Source: CAMEGH01 sp052103595
GTDB taxonomy: Bacteria > Patescibacteriota > Saccharimonadia > Saccharimonadales > Saccharimonadaceae
DNA length: 64,000 nt
Reading direction: 5' to 3'
NCBI GenBank assembly: GCA_052103595.1
Contig: JBQEKC010000001.1
Location: forward strand, 434,001-498,000
Shown: piece after piece, positions 45,875 through 54,600 of the stretch
Layout: every line of letters begins with the position of its first letter
How positions within the stretch are numbered: the stretch's first letter is position 1
Translations under genes and position numbers: made by a program
The notes under the pieces: generated by a model
Told to the model about the DNA's origin: nothing
Databases searched by the model: none
What the model saw: the letters and a program-made list of their open reading frames with translations, nothing else

Positions 45875-46093
45875 ATGAGTAAGACAAAGAAAAAACGCAA
45901 CAAGCGTTACCAAGGCGCTGGCGCCAAACAAACGTCCCCACAAGTGATTCGTGTGGCGGCCGTAAAACGTAGCAAAACTGGCCAATGGTGGCACGAGAAA
46001 AAGAGCGCGATCCTGCGCGTTGGCGGCATTGCCGGTGGTGCTATTCTCTTTATTGTGATTATTGTTGAGCTCATTCGCTTGTTTATTAACTAA
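45875..46093 (+). CDS. Small basic membrane protein, 72 residues
   Basis: The first 50 residues are basic and soluble (MSKTKKKRNKRYQGAGAKQ), followed by one transmembrane helix (VGGIAGGAILFIVIIVELIRLFI). A single-pass protein with a cationic cytoplasmic tail; no family is recognised. ATG 45875 lies 7 nt from TATACT (45862-45867) preceded by TGG, so it should be leaderless. Its stop overlaps the stop of the convergent histidine kinase by 4 nt. Confidence 0.72.
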   Translation: MSKTKKKRNKRYQGAGAKQTSPQVIRVAAVKRSKTGQWWHEKKSAILRVGGIAGGAILFIVIIVELIRLFIN

Positions 46094-48282
46094 GCTTTTG
46101 TTTCTTCTGGCGGCAGTTCGATTGGCATGGTAAAACCAAAGGTACTCCCTTCGCCTTCTACTGAGCGGAAAATCATGTCACCACCGTGCTCGTCAATCAC
46201 CCGCTTTGCCAGGTAGAGCCCAACACCTGTTCCATCGGGGCGTTGTTTTCGAGCATTTTGGGCACGATAAAAGCGAGTGAATAAGCGCGATTGTTCGCTT
46301 TTTGGCACGCCAATTCCTTTATCGTGAACTGTGTAACGAATAAAATTACCTTCGCGCGAAAGGCGCACCTGAATACTTTTTTCTGGACGCGAATAATAGA
46401 TGGCATTATCGATTAAATTCATTATCACCTGGCGAATTTTTCCGTTGTCAGCCAGAAGCTTTTCGGGAATATCCTTGGCAATAATCGTTTGAATTTTGAG
46501 TGAACGGTTGGCGGCAGTACTGCGCAAACTTGTCACTTCTTCGCGTACAATTTCGGCAAGATTAACGGGTTGGCGATCAATCGAAAAGCGACCCGTTTGC
46601 AAACGAGAGAGATTTAAAAAGTCTTCGATCAACGCCACCATACGTTGACTACTTACAAACGATTCTTCAAGCAGTTGTCGTTGCGCAGGCGTCACCTCAC
46701 CGGCGTCACCATCAAGCACCATACTGAGGTATCCTTTAATACTTGTGAGCGGCGTGCGCAGCTGGTGTGACGCAATACTAAGGAAGTCGTTTTTAACTTC
46801 ATCAAGCTGGTGTAATTCGCGGTTGCTACGGCGCAAATCTTTGGTAGCGCGAGCAATTTCATCACGCAGGCGCTGGTTAAACTTTTGGATTTCTTCAAAG
46901 CGGAGGGCGTTTTGCACCGCCAAAGCAAGCTCGTCACTCGCTAGGCGTAGTAGGCGCATATCGTCATCATTATAGCGCTCACCGCTCTTTCGCTCACCTA
47001 AAAACAGCACGCCTAAGTGCTCGCCACGAAGTGTGAGCTGCACAATAACCGCGGCGTGCACACCATCGAGCATGTGGCGTTCATCCACCGAAATAACGTC
47101 ATTGCTGCGCATGAGTTGCGGGAGCTCGTGCAAACGATCTTCAACGATAGAAAGCTGCTTGCGATACAGCGTATGCATACGTTTACCTGAAAGATTTTTG
47201 CCATAATGATAGGTTTTACCACTGGCAGAGAACACAAACAACGACGCGTATTCTGGCTGAATAGAGTGTGCCAAAGCATTAACCGAACGACGCACCAACT
47301 GACGCAGCTCAATTTCGCTAGCGGTAATTTTAGCAATTTCTTGCAAGGTTTTTTGTGAATCGTAATCACTTCGATAAAAAATATTGTGCGTAAACCGATC
47401 AAGCATACTACGTAGCGGGCGCGCCGAAATAATCAACACCAATGCCATCACAATATAAAACGTTAGCTGCGCGCTACTAATACCTGAATTTGGGAAAAGC
47501 AATTCGCTGCTACCAAACAGTACTGTCGCATAGAGTACTACAGTAACACCAAGCATTAATATATAGGTGATGGTTCGTGCTAACGCAGCGCGCACATCAA
47601 ACAATCCTTGCTGAATAATGACGAAGAAGATGTATATCATAAAGAACGCAGCAAACGGCGGTCCCGCCCAAATCAGGTCGTAATTACCAAACATTGGTAA
47701 GAACAAATTGAAAACCATGCCACCCGACAGCGTGACCAATGCTGTGGTAATGACGCCACGTGACTGCCGAGCCAACACTACTTCTCCACGTCGATACACG
47801 CGCTTTGTACTAGCGATCGCTAAAAACAGCGCATTGATTGAGAGAAATAAAAAGAGAGTGACGTAGGCAAAATACCCAAGCTGATTAAGCTCTACATGTA
47901 CCGAACCAGAGGCGTAGATTACCTGCACAAGTGCGCCTGGTGTAAGGGCGATTCCCGCAGCAATAATCAATGCCGCGACAGTAACACATTGCTCTGCTTT
48001 CGTAAGTAGCACACGGCTTGGGAAATAATGTAAGAAAAAGTAAAGGGCAAACGGAATGACGATTGCTGCCAAATAATACCCTCGTACATACCATGAAGAA
48101 AGAATAGGATGTGGATGTATTAAAAAGAGAACAATGCCGAGCGTCCACAAGCTGCACATCAGCGCTACGATCGACAGCCATACATTCATAGCGCGACGAC
48201 GCTGCGACACAAGCAGCATGCCGCTCAAAAAGAGCGACGCACTTGCACAGGCCAACAGTATTGCTGCGCCAATAATGCTCAC
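46090..48282 (-). CDS. Membrane sensor histidine kinase
   Basis: The 730-residue kinase has about seven to nine transmembrane helices in its first 310 residues (7TM sensor type), a GAF-like domain at about 330-465 (YASLFVFSASGKTYHYG), a HisKA dimerisation helix with the phosphoacceptor in SIASHQLRTPLTSIKGYL, and a HATPase domain (QVIMNLIDNAIYYS, HDKGIGVP, GTGVGLYLAK). The start is GTG in a TAGTG overlap with the methyltransferase stop. The single-domain regulator at 49307 is the nearest candidate partner, divergently transcribed. The signal is unknown. Confidence 0.9.
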   Translation of the reverse strand: MSIIGAAILLACASASLFLSGMLLVSQRRRAMNVWLSIVALMCSLWTLGIVLFLIHPHPILSSWYVRGYYLAAIVIPFALYFFLHYFPSRVLLTKAEQCVTVAALIIAAGIALTPGALVQVIYASGSVHVELNQLGYFAYVTLFLFLSINALFLAIASTKRVYRRGEVVLARQSRGVITTALVTLSGGMVFNLFLPMFGNYDLIWAGPPFAAFFMIYIFFVIIQQGLFDVRAALARTITYILMLGVTVVLYATVLFGSSELLFPNSGISSAQLTFYIVMALVLIISARPLRSMLDRFTHNIFYRSDYDSQKTLQEIAKITASEIELRQLVRRSVNALAHSIQPEYASLFVFSASGKTYHYGKNLSGKRMHTLYRKQLSIVEDRLHELPQLMRSNDVISVDERHMLDGVHAAVIVQLTLRGEHLGVLFLGERKSGERYNDDDMRLLRLASDELALAVQNALRFEEIQKFNQRLRDEIARATKDLRRSNRELHQLDEVKNDFLSIASHQLRTPLTSIKGYLSMVLDGDAGEVTPAQRQLLEESFVSSQRMVALIEDFLNLSRLQTGRFSIDRQPVNLAEIVREEVTSLRSTAANRSLKIQTIIAKDIPEKLLADNGKIRQVIMNLIDNAIYYSRPEKSIQVRLSREGNFIRYTVHDKGIGVPKSEQSRLFTRFYRAQNARKQRPDGTGVGLYLAKRVIDEHGGDMIFRSVEGEGSTFGFTMPIELPPEETKA

Positions 48283-49259
48283 TATTTTTGCACTCCGTAA
48301 ACGCCATACACGCCGTCATCTGGCAAAAGCACCGTTGTTGTTGCCGCTGGAACGCCTGCTTTTTTTAGCAGCGCAAGTACTTCTTTTTCGGCACGAACAT
48401 TCACACCTGGCCAGCAAAGCGCACGCTTGTGTACATCAAGATGCGGGTGCGAATGCAGCATGTTCGTAAACACCAAGAGCCCGCCTTTTGGCAATTGTTG
48501 ATACAGATGTTGCAATAAATTAACCGCATCTTCGTCGGTCAGATACTCAAGCAGCCCCATTGCATCGATACAATCTGGCGCAAATAGCTGTAGTTCATCG
48601 GCAAGGTCATCGCGCTGTTTAATAACGTTCAGGTTACGAACTGTAAGTTGGCTTTTTTCGATGTTGTAGCTTTTTGATAGCTTTTCAGCAAAAGCGAGGG
48701 CGTTTTCGTCGGTATCAATCAGCAAGTAGTGCGTTGGGTGCGTAAAAATCGAAGATGCGTCGAACGTTGGCTGGCCAGTTCCGCACGCAATACTTGCCCA
48801 GCGAATACCGTTGGTTTTTTCGCTTAGATGTTCGTGCAGCCACCACGCCATTGCATACGACCGCGAGCGTAGCCCCTGGCCGTCATACGAATGACGGAAC
48901 AGCATTTTTGTAATATAGTCGAGTTTTTTGCCATTTTTTACCTGCAAACGTTCGGGGTTGTGCACGTGATAGGTGGCAAATCCGCCCGGCATGTACTCTG
49001 CCCAAGCGCGCATAGCTGGTGCCAGATAAGTTAGGGAACGTGCCAAGTTGCGTTTACTCTCTGGCGTTTTATGTGGGCGCTTTACTAGATACCGCTGCAA
49101 ACCATTGGCAAAGATTGTCACCGCCTGGCGCTCAATTGCATATCGCCCACGTGAATACTTGTCGGCCGCTTTTAGTTCTACCCGACGAACACCAGTTTTT
49201 GTTTTTTCATCGTCGATCACCTCGAGCGAAAAGTGTTTATACTGGCGTTTTTTCATCAT
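48282..49259 (-). CDS. Class I SAM-dependent methyltransferase
   Basis: The 325-residue protein has a Rossmann methyltransferase core: motif I as WASIACGTGQPTF near residue 155, motif II acidic residue in LLIDTDENALAFAEKL, and CIDAMGLLEYLTDED near motif IV, followed by LPKGGLLVFTNML. The first 140 residues are charged and helical without a recognised domain. Substrate unknown. It is translationally coupled to the histidine kinase by a 1-nt overlap, which hints that both act in one response. Confidence 0.82.
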   Translation of the reverse strand: MMKKRQYKHFSLEVIDDEKTKTGVRRVELKAADKYSRGRYAIERQAVTIFANGLQRYLVKRPHKTPESKRNLARSLTYLAPAMRAWAEYMPGGFATYHVHNPERLQVKNGKKLDYITKMLFRHSYDGQGLRSRSYAMAWWLHEHLSEKTNGIRWASIACGTGQPTFDASSIFTHPTHYLLIDTDENALAFAEKLSKSYNIEKSQLTVRNLNVIKQRDDLADELQLFAPDCIDAMGLLEYLTDEDAVNLLQHLYQQLPKGGLLVFTNMLHSHPHLDVHKRALCWPGVNVRAEKEVLALLKKAGVPAATTTVLLPDDGVYGVYGVQK

Positions 49260-49306
49260 AGCCCCCTACCCATGTTGCTTATTCTTTGTTATAGTATACC
49301 CTAGAT

Positions 49307-49681
49307 ATGACAAAAATTGCGATAATTGAAGATGACGCTGCGATCCACCAAATGTATCGCATGAAGTTTGAAAGCGAAGGCTTTGATGTACAGCTTGCCA
49401 GCGACGGCAAAGCTGGCATTGAACTGGTAAAAACATTTCAACCAGACATTGTACTGCTTGATTTACAAATGCCAGAGGTAAACGGCACCGAAGCACTACG
49501 TGAAATCCGCCACAATGATTGGGGCAAAGACGTACCCGTGATTATTTTGACAAACCTTGGCGAAGAAGAATCGCCACAAGAACTAAAATCGCTCGACGTA
49601 GCGGGCTACATCGTAAAAGCCGATCTTACACCACGCCAAGTTGTTGCTCGCACTAAAGAAGTGCTCGACGCGCGCAAGTAG
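49307..49681 (+). CDS. Single-domain response regulator (CheY-like)
   Basis: At 124 residues it is only a receiver domain. IIEDDAAIHQMY supplies the acidic pocket, VLLDLQMPEVNG the phosphorylated aspartate near residue 51, ILTNLGEEESPQEL the switch threonine, and GYIVKADLTP the conserved lysine. No output domain exists, so it should act by protein contact or as a phosphate relay. It is divergent from the methyltransferase-kinase pair. TATAGT and TATACC boxes lie 11 and 6 nt before the ATG. Confidence 0.92.
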   Translation: MTKIAIIEDDAAIHQMYRMKFESEGFDVQLASDGKAGIELVKTFQPDIVLLDLQMPEVNGTEALREIRHNDWGKDVPVIILTNLGEEESPQELKSLDVAGYIVKADLTPRQVVARTKEVLDARK

Positions 49682-49689
49682 CGCTGCCG

Positions 49690-50520
49690 TTACTGCTGTT
49701 TACGCCGTTCGGCAAGGCGCCGTGCAGCAATAATCACGTTGTCAAATAACGCCGAAACCGTTAGTGGGCCAACGCCACCTTTTTCTGGCGTAATAGTAAG
49801 ATCGTGGCGGGTTTGGCGAACATCCGCTGTTACATCGCCAACCACAACACCATTTTCGGCGCTTGTACCAGCATCAACTACGACAGCACCAGTTTGCAGC
49901 ATGTCGCTCGTAATAAGCCCGGCAACCCCCGTAGCAGTCACGATAATTTCGTACTGCGGCAAAACATCAGCAAGGTTGTTCCCATCGTTTTTTTCAAACA
50001 CATCCACCGAGAGTCCACTCTGTTCCCACCGTTTTACAAGCGGCGCACCAACCAGTTTTCCTGCACCAACGATGGCAATTTTTTTGGCAGCGATATCAAC
50101 GCCATACCCCGTAAGTAGCCAGTCAATCGCCACCGGTGTTGCAGCGTCAAAATCACTTTGCTCCCGAAGACCATCAACATCTTTAGCAGCAGGAATGTGC
50201 GCAAGCAGCGCTTCGGTTATGTCGTTTGGTTCAACTGGTAGTTGCACAATAATGCCATGAATGTTTTCGTCAGCGGCAAGCGCCTGTAGGCGCTCGTGAA
50301 CCGTTTCAGGTGTTTCGCAATATTCTTGCACGTCAATCAAAATGTCAGCACCGTAGCGTTTCTTGAGGCGAACATACGTATCAATCACAGGGTTGCCGCT
50401 ATCACAACGAACAATTGCAAGTGTTGGCGCAATATGCTCTGCTTGACGCAGGCCACGCACTTGTTTTGCTTGGCGCTCTTTAATAAAGCTGGCTAATTCG
50501 CTACCGTTAAGCTGTTTCAT
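49690..50520 (-). CDS. folD: Bifunctional methylene-THF dehydrogenase/cyclohydrolase FolD
   Basis: The 276-residue enzyme interconverts one-carbon folates. Catalytic tyrosine and lysine positions are in DTYVRLKKRYGADI, then GIIVQLPVEPND, PAAKDVDGL, the NADP loop VGAGKLVGAPLVKRW, and the C-terminal PEKGGVGPLTVSALFDN. The canonical KDVDGF reads KDVDGL, a mild change. Start 50520 is 6 nt from TATGCT (50527-50532). Together with glyA it gives a serine-to-C1-folate route. Confidence 0.94.
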   Translation of the reverse strand: MKQLNGSELASFIKERQAKQVRGLRQAEHIAPTLAIVRCDSGNPVIDTYVRLKKRYGADILIDVQEYCETPETVHERLQALAADENIHGIIVQLPVEPNDITEALLAHIPAAKDVDGLREQSDFDAATPVAIDWLLTGYGVDIAAKKIAIVGAGKLVGAPLVKRWEQSGLSVDVFEKNDGNNLADVLPQYEIIVTATGVAGLITSDMLQTGAVVVDAGTSAENGVVVGDVTADVRQTRHDLTITPEKGGVGPLTVSALFDNVIIAARRLAERRKQQ

Positions 50521-50579
50521 TCTGCTAGCATACCACTCTTTCACCTCTGTTGTAAAGTAGAACGAGTGTAGCGAGAAAG

Positions 50580-50607
50580 CAAAAAGCCGCCTTCGCGGCG
50601 ACCTTTT
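50580..50607 (-). terminator. Terminator of tRNA-Lys
   Basis: On the minus strand GTCGCC/GGCGGC closes a GC hairpin followed by TTTTTGC. Confidence 0.8.
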
Positions 50608-50617
50608 TATCATATCT

Positions 50618-50694
50618 TGGTGGGTCAGCTGGGACTTGAACCCAGGACACCCTGCTTAAGAGGCAGGTGCTCTAACCAGCTGAGCTACTGACCC
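50618..50694 (-). tRNA. tRNA-Lys(CTT), CCA encoded
   Basis: Acceptor GGGTCAG/CTGACCC, anticodon stem CCTGC/GCAGG with loop CTCTTAA giving CTT, T arm CTGGGTTCAAGTCCCAG, then ACCA. Upstream on the minus strand TTGCAT and TATGAT are 17 bp apart. Confidence 0.95.
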
Positions 50695-50799
50695 ATATCA
50701 AAAACTCGTTTTTTATCATAGCACAGCAAGAGGGGTAATGCAAGTCTAGCAGGCATCGTTCCTTCGTGGTAAAATCTAGCATATAGAGTTTTATAGCTT

Positions 50800-51375
50800 A
50801 TGAAACAGTTGGTGAGTGAGGATGGTTTTACCCTAGTAGAAATTATTGTGACGCTTTTTGTAGTGTCAGTGTTTCTTGGTATTGTACTGCAGACGTCGTA
50901 CGCAACGACCGGCCAGCAGCAGCAAGCAGTCAGCCGGGCAGCGGCAATGAATGTTGCGCAATCTAACATACGCAAATTCCCTACCAGCCAAGCGGTGCTT
51001 GATGTTGCAAAAACGCTTGCGCTCCATCCAGAAGAATATGCACCGTTTTACTGCCGGCCTGGCACTGCCTGGGATGGCTCGCTCACCATTCCCGACACAT
51101 TTGCGTCGCAACCAGACACCAACACGCTACTTTTTCCAAACGCGCCTGGTATTACGCTGCTCGACAACAACAGCGAAAATAGCGAAGATACGCCCGAATC
51201 ACTTGTTAATCCCGAACAGCGCGTAGCTATCTACACCCCAAATGGTTGCCTAGAAAACACCATCTTAAGCGAAACATCTGTCAATGCATCTACCCTAAAA
51301 GTTGAATCAACCGTTACGTATGGCCCGCCAGCCAACAGAGATACCGTAAGGATGTCACGCTATGTTGAACTCTAA
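50800..51375 (+). CDS. Minor pilin-like protein, first gene of the RCC1-pilin operon
   Basis: The 191-residue protein has the prepilin site G-FTLVEIIVTLFVVSVFLGIV after a nine-residue leader (MKQLVSEDG), with Glu5 conserved, then a mainly extracellular domain with YAPFYCRPG and IYTPNGCLEN, two cysteines that could form a disulfide. It resembles minor pilins of the PilV/GspI type by size and order. The next gene overlaps it by 14 nt. A TATAGC element is near the start but the promoter is weakly defined. Confidence 0.85.
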   Translation: MKQLVSEDGFTLVEIIVTLFVVSVFLGIVLQTSYATTGQQQQAVSRAAAMNVAQSNIRKFPTSQAVLDVAKTLALHPEEYAPFYCRPGTAWDGSLTIPDTFASQPDTNTLLFPNAPGITLLDNNSENSEDTPESLVNPEQRVAIYTPNGCLENTILSETSVNASTLKVESTVTYGPPANRDTVRMSRYVEL

Positions 51376-52126
51376 ATACACCACCCGCCCTGGCATGACA
51401 ACGATAGAGATTATCGTGGCAATTAGTATTGCGGTGATTGTAATGCTTAGCCTTACTACTATTTTGCTGCACATATTTACCACCAAAAATGCCGCATCGC
51501 AAGAAATGGCGCTCGTAAAAGAAGGCCAAGATGCAATTGATAGAATTGCGCGCGATGTTCGCTATGCCAACACATTTTTAGACACAACTAATATTGAGGA
51601 TGTCGACGAATCGTGGTCGCCCACCACAACATGGGATTTTACAGGCCAAAACGAACACATGCGCCAGCTTATTCTAGAAATACACGCCACCACAAAAAAT
51701 CATGTCGACCCAGCGACTGCGCTTGTGCGCCTTAAAAACCCAGACACCTGCGAAACAACCAGCGACTACCTAAAAGTAAATATTGTCTATTTTGTGAAGG
51801 ATGGCACGCTATACCGGCGAACAGTTGTTCCGCCGGAAACAGCTTCGTGCCCTGGCGAAGTGTTTCAAAAGCAAACCTGCCGCAACACAGAAGTAAGTGC
51901 TTCGTGCGAGCAAACAGATGTTGTGGTGGCGCGTGGAGTAACGCAGTTTTCGCTTAGTTACTACACCAATCCCTACGACGCCTCGCCGTACGACGTATAC
52001 AATCCAGAAGAAGGCGCCCTGCCAAATGCCGGCCAAAGTTTGCGCGTGCAGCTAACTGTTGGCTCGCCAAACCCAAACACGCCAGATGTCACCACCAACA
52101 TACTATTTACGAAAGGAAATGTATAG
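51362..52126 (+). CDS. Minor pilin-like protein (PilW/GspJ type)
   Basis: The 254-residue protein has a prepilin signal with cleavage before MTTIEIIVAISIAVIVMLSL (glycine at -1 in RPG, Glu5 kept). The helix is followed by QDAIDRIARDVRYANTFLD, a pattern common in GspJ/PilW pseudopilins, and a beta-rich C-terminal domain with several cysteines (PDTCETTSD, TASCPGE, KQTCRNTE). It overlaps the upstream gene by 14 nt and ends 3 nt before the RCC1 gene, so the three are coupled. Confidence 0.83.
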   Translation: MLNSKYTTRPGMTTIEIIVAISIAVIVMLSLTTILLHIFTTKNAASQEMALVKEGQDAIDRIARDVRYANTFLDTTNIEDVDESWSPTTTWDFTGQNEHMRQLILEIHATTKNHVDPATALVRLKNPDTCETTSDYLKVNIVYFVKDGTLYRRTVVPPETASCPGEVFQKQTCRNTEVSASCEQTDVVVARGVTQFSLSYYTNPYDASPYDVYNPEEGALPNAGQSLRVQLTVGSPNPNTPDVTTNILFTKGNV

Positions 52127-52129
52127 CCT

Positions 52130-53863
52130 ATGAACGTTCAAATTTCTCGCGGGTATATTTTGCCAGCAACGTTGGCATTTTCGCTCGTTACAGTTGCGTT
52201 GGCTATAACGCTTTTGCAATTTACTACCTCTGTTACAAGCCTGCTGCGCGAAGATTATTACCGTGCACTCGCAAAAGAAGCAGCGCAATCTGGCGCGCGG
52301 ATGGCATCGGACTGCTACGGATCCACTATTAAAGAAGTAGCCAACTGGGGCGCCAGTGCTACGCTCAATCCTAACAAAAATTGCTCGCTTGGAGTTGTGG
52401 CTGGTGCATCAAGCTACCTAAACGAACAGCAAAGTGGCAATACTGTTGTGCGAACCACCTATTCAGTGCCACGCCCTACCGCAGATGAAGATGGCGTAAC
52501 GTTTATTTCTGCTGGCACGGTACACGTTTTTAGCTCTGCCGCCAGCGCAACGCCCGTATTTTCGTACAGCGAAACAGTGCGGATTAAGGATTTTTATGAG
52601 CAGGATTTGGAGGCACAGCAGCAAGGGCCAGCAAGGCTTATAGCTCATGCCCCACAAGGCCTATCAACCTTCACTACTGCCCTTACAGCAGACGGAACAT
52701 TGTACCATTGGGGGTTAAACCACTATACCGTAGATAGCGCAACACCCGTCCCTGTTGAAATATCTAATGGCAACTCTATTGCAACAAAAACTATCGTACA
52801 GGTGGCAATTGGCATGACCCATGCAGTAGCACTGACATCAGACGGACTCGTGTACTCGTGGGGCAACGGCATCGTGTCTTCTTACCGTTTTTTAGGAAGT
52901 GATGTACAAAGAAGCAATACACCAATTCCCGCCGAAACTGCTGGGACGCCAATGGCTGGAAAGCATATTGTACAGGTAGCAGCTGGCTCTACTCATACTC
53001 TTGCTGTCTCATCAGAAGGCAAAGTATATTCATGGGGGTATCAAGGACCTCAGCTGGGATCTGGAGCAACTTACCGTAGCGAAACATTTCCTATTGAAGT
53101 CGCGACTACTGGGACACCAATGGCTGGAAAGCATATTGTACAGGTAGCAGCTGGGGATAGTCACTCCTTGGCGCTTGATACAGACGGGGTAGTGTACGCA
53201 TGGGGAAATAATATGTATGGCAGATTAGGGGACGGAACAACTTCTAGTCGCAATACACCTGTTGCTGTAAAAACCGCAGGAACACCGATGGAAGGTAAGC
53301 ATATTGTACAAATATCCGCAGGAAGAATTCATTCAACGGCACTTGCGTCAGATGGAACAGTGTACTCGTGGGGGTATGGAGGTGCCGGCATACTTGGCGA
53401 TGGATTATCTACCAGCAGCAGTACACCTGTTGCTGTAAAAACCGCAGCAACACCGATGGAGGGTAAGCATATTGTACAAATATCCGCAGGTAGTAATGGA
53501 AACGGCCACACCCTCGCACTTGCGTCAGATGGAACAGTGTACTCGTGGGGGTATGGCATTGGAGGTGCGCTGGGTGACGGCGGCTCGTCTAGCCGCAGTG
53601 AGCCCGTTGCCGTACGAATGACTGGCACGCCTCTAGCAGGCAAGAAGGTCGTAGAGGTCTCTGCAGGAGCATCCTCCTATGCTCTCGCTTCAGACGGAAC
53701 TCTCTATAGCTGGGGATCGAATATCATCAAGCAACTTGGCTCGCTAGGCGGCTCTACATCCATCGCTCGGCAAGTTCCTATTCCACCCTTGAACCCGCCA
53801 CCCCTCGTCCCGCCAACCGACCCAAACAATCCGCCAGCTCGAAGAGACACCATCCACTTTTAA
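52130..53863 (+). CDS. PilX-like minor pilin carrying a seven-bladed RCC1 propeller
   Basis: The 577-residue protein starts with a short leader and a pilin-like helix (ILPATLAFSLVTVALAITLLQF), though without the canonical glycine-F-T-L-x-E site, as in PilX/GspK-type proteins. After about 180 residues come seven RCC1 repeats of about 50 residues, each with a D/E-G-x-V/L-Y-x-W-G core (DGTLYHWG, DGLVYSWG, EGKVYSWG, DGVVYAWG, DGTVYSWG twice, DGTLYSWG). A proline-rich tail ends it. Seven repeats close one beta propeller. By analogy with the propeller of PilY1 it could be a pilus-tip adhesin; this is inference. Confidence 0.88.
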   Translation: MNVQISRGYILPATLAFSLVTVALAITLLQFTTSVTSLLREDYYRALAKEAAQSGARMASDCYGSTIKEVANWGASATLNPNKNCSLGVVAGASSYLNEQQSGNTVVRTTYSVPRPTADEDGVTFISAGTVHVFSSAASATPVFSYSETVRIKDFYEQDLEAQQQGPARLIAHAPQGLSTFTTALTADGTLYHWGLNHYTVDSATPVPVEISNGNSIATKTIVQVAIGMTHAVALTSDGLVYSWGNGIVSSYRFLGSDVQRSNTPIPAETAGTPMAGKHIVQVAAGSTHTLAVSSEGKVYSWGYQGPQLGSGATYRSETFPIEVATTGTPMAGKHIVQVAAGDSHSLALDTDGVVYAWGNNMYGRLGDGTTSSRNTPVAVKTAGTPMEGKHIVQISAGRIHSTALASDGTVYSWGYGGAGILGDGLSTSSSTPVAVKTAATPMEGKHIVQISAGSNGNGHTLALASDGTVYSWGYGIGGALGDGGSSSRSEPVAVRMTGTPLAGKKVVEVSAGASSYALASDGTLYSWGSNIIKQLGSLGGSTSIARQVPIPPLNPPPLVPPTDPNNPPARRDTIHF

Positions 53864-53911
53864 CAAAAATACCCCATAAAAAACGGAAGTATCTTATAAA
53901 GCCTGGTACGC

Positions 53912-54330
53912 CAGACCGACTGCCAGAATCCGGCGATCCCGCTGAGCTGGCTGGAAGATCAGGTGGAGGAACTCTATCGGTCCATCCAGCTGCCCGACCA
54001 AGTGCTTGCCGTCATGCAGGATCGACTGCGACGACAGATCTCAGCCAACAACGCAGCACGCGCCGAGGAGAAGGAGCAGAAGCACCTTGAGGCAGCGCTC
54101 AAGCGCGTCGAGCGGCAGTTGGAGGCCTTCCGTTGCGACCGCCGAACTGCTCGACATCTCCTTGGACCTCTCCCGCGCATGCCATTCCGCGTATCATAAT
54201 GCCGACGATCTGGGGAAGCGGCTGTTGAACAAGACCTTCTTCGAGAAGGTCTATGTCAGCACCGACAGTGACGGAAGCCGTCATACACACGCCCACCTAA
54301 ACCCCTGGGCGCTGGCCTTGCACAGCACGA
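53912..54330 (+). pseudogene. Relic of a large serine recombinase
   Basis: Two frames hold the C-terminal part of a serine recombinase. From about 53912: CQNPAIPLSWLEDQVEELY, then SIQLPDQVLAVMQDRLRRQI and a coiled coil. After a frame change near 54125 the other frame reads ATAELLDISLDLSRACHSAY, then NADDLGKRLLNKTFFEKVYV. No resolvase catalytic domain is present upstream. The DNA is much richer in GC than its neighbours, and the style is that of actinobacterial phage or element recombinases. It stands between the RCC1 gene and tRNA-Arg. Confidence 0.72.
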
Positions 54331-54400
54331 ACATCGTCCAGAACGACGCGATGCGCCACCACCACGTCGAGGGCAAGATCAACGGTGAGGAAGACGGCGC

Positions 54401-54438
54401 AAAAACGACAGCAGCCAGGTCCGAAGACCTGGCTGCTG
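54401..54438 (-). terminator. Terminator of tRNA-Arg
   Basis: A perfect 13-bp stem, 54409-54421 with 54426-54438, has a TTCG tetraloop on the minus strand and is followed by TCGTTTTT. Confidence 0.88.
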
Positions 54439-54480
54439 AGAAAGATAATCTCTTGTCCGCTCGTATATGTAAGAGCGAAA

Positions 54481-54556
54481 TGGTACACCCGGTACGATTC
54501 GAACGTACGACACCTGGTTCCGAAGACCAGTGCTCTATCCACTGAGCTACGGGTGC
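54481..54556 (-). tRNA. tRNA-Arg(TCG), CCA encoded
   Basis: Acceptor GCACCCG/CGGGTGT (first pair G-U), anticodon stem CTGGT/ACCAG with loop CTTCGGA giving TCG, T arm CGTACGTTCGAATCGTACC, then ACCA. A TACAAT box lies upstream on the minus strand, back to back with the murB promoter. Confidence 0.94.
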
Positions 54557-54585
54557 AAACTCCCCATATTGTACCACAATCGTGC

Positions 54586-54591
54586 TACAAT
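54586..54591 (+). promoter_or_regulatory. Extended -10 of murB
   Basis: TGCTACAAT with the hexamer at 54586-54591, 9 nt before the murB ATG. No ribosome site lies between. Confidence 0.65.
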
Positions 54592-54600
54592 AAAAATAAC

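Noticed and set aside
54006..54545. Intact 179-residue protein reading through to tRNA-Arg
   Set aside because: It starts out of frame with the recombinase coiled coil, then carries the relic of the recombinase end and runs across a terminator and into the tRNA gene.
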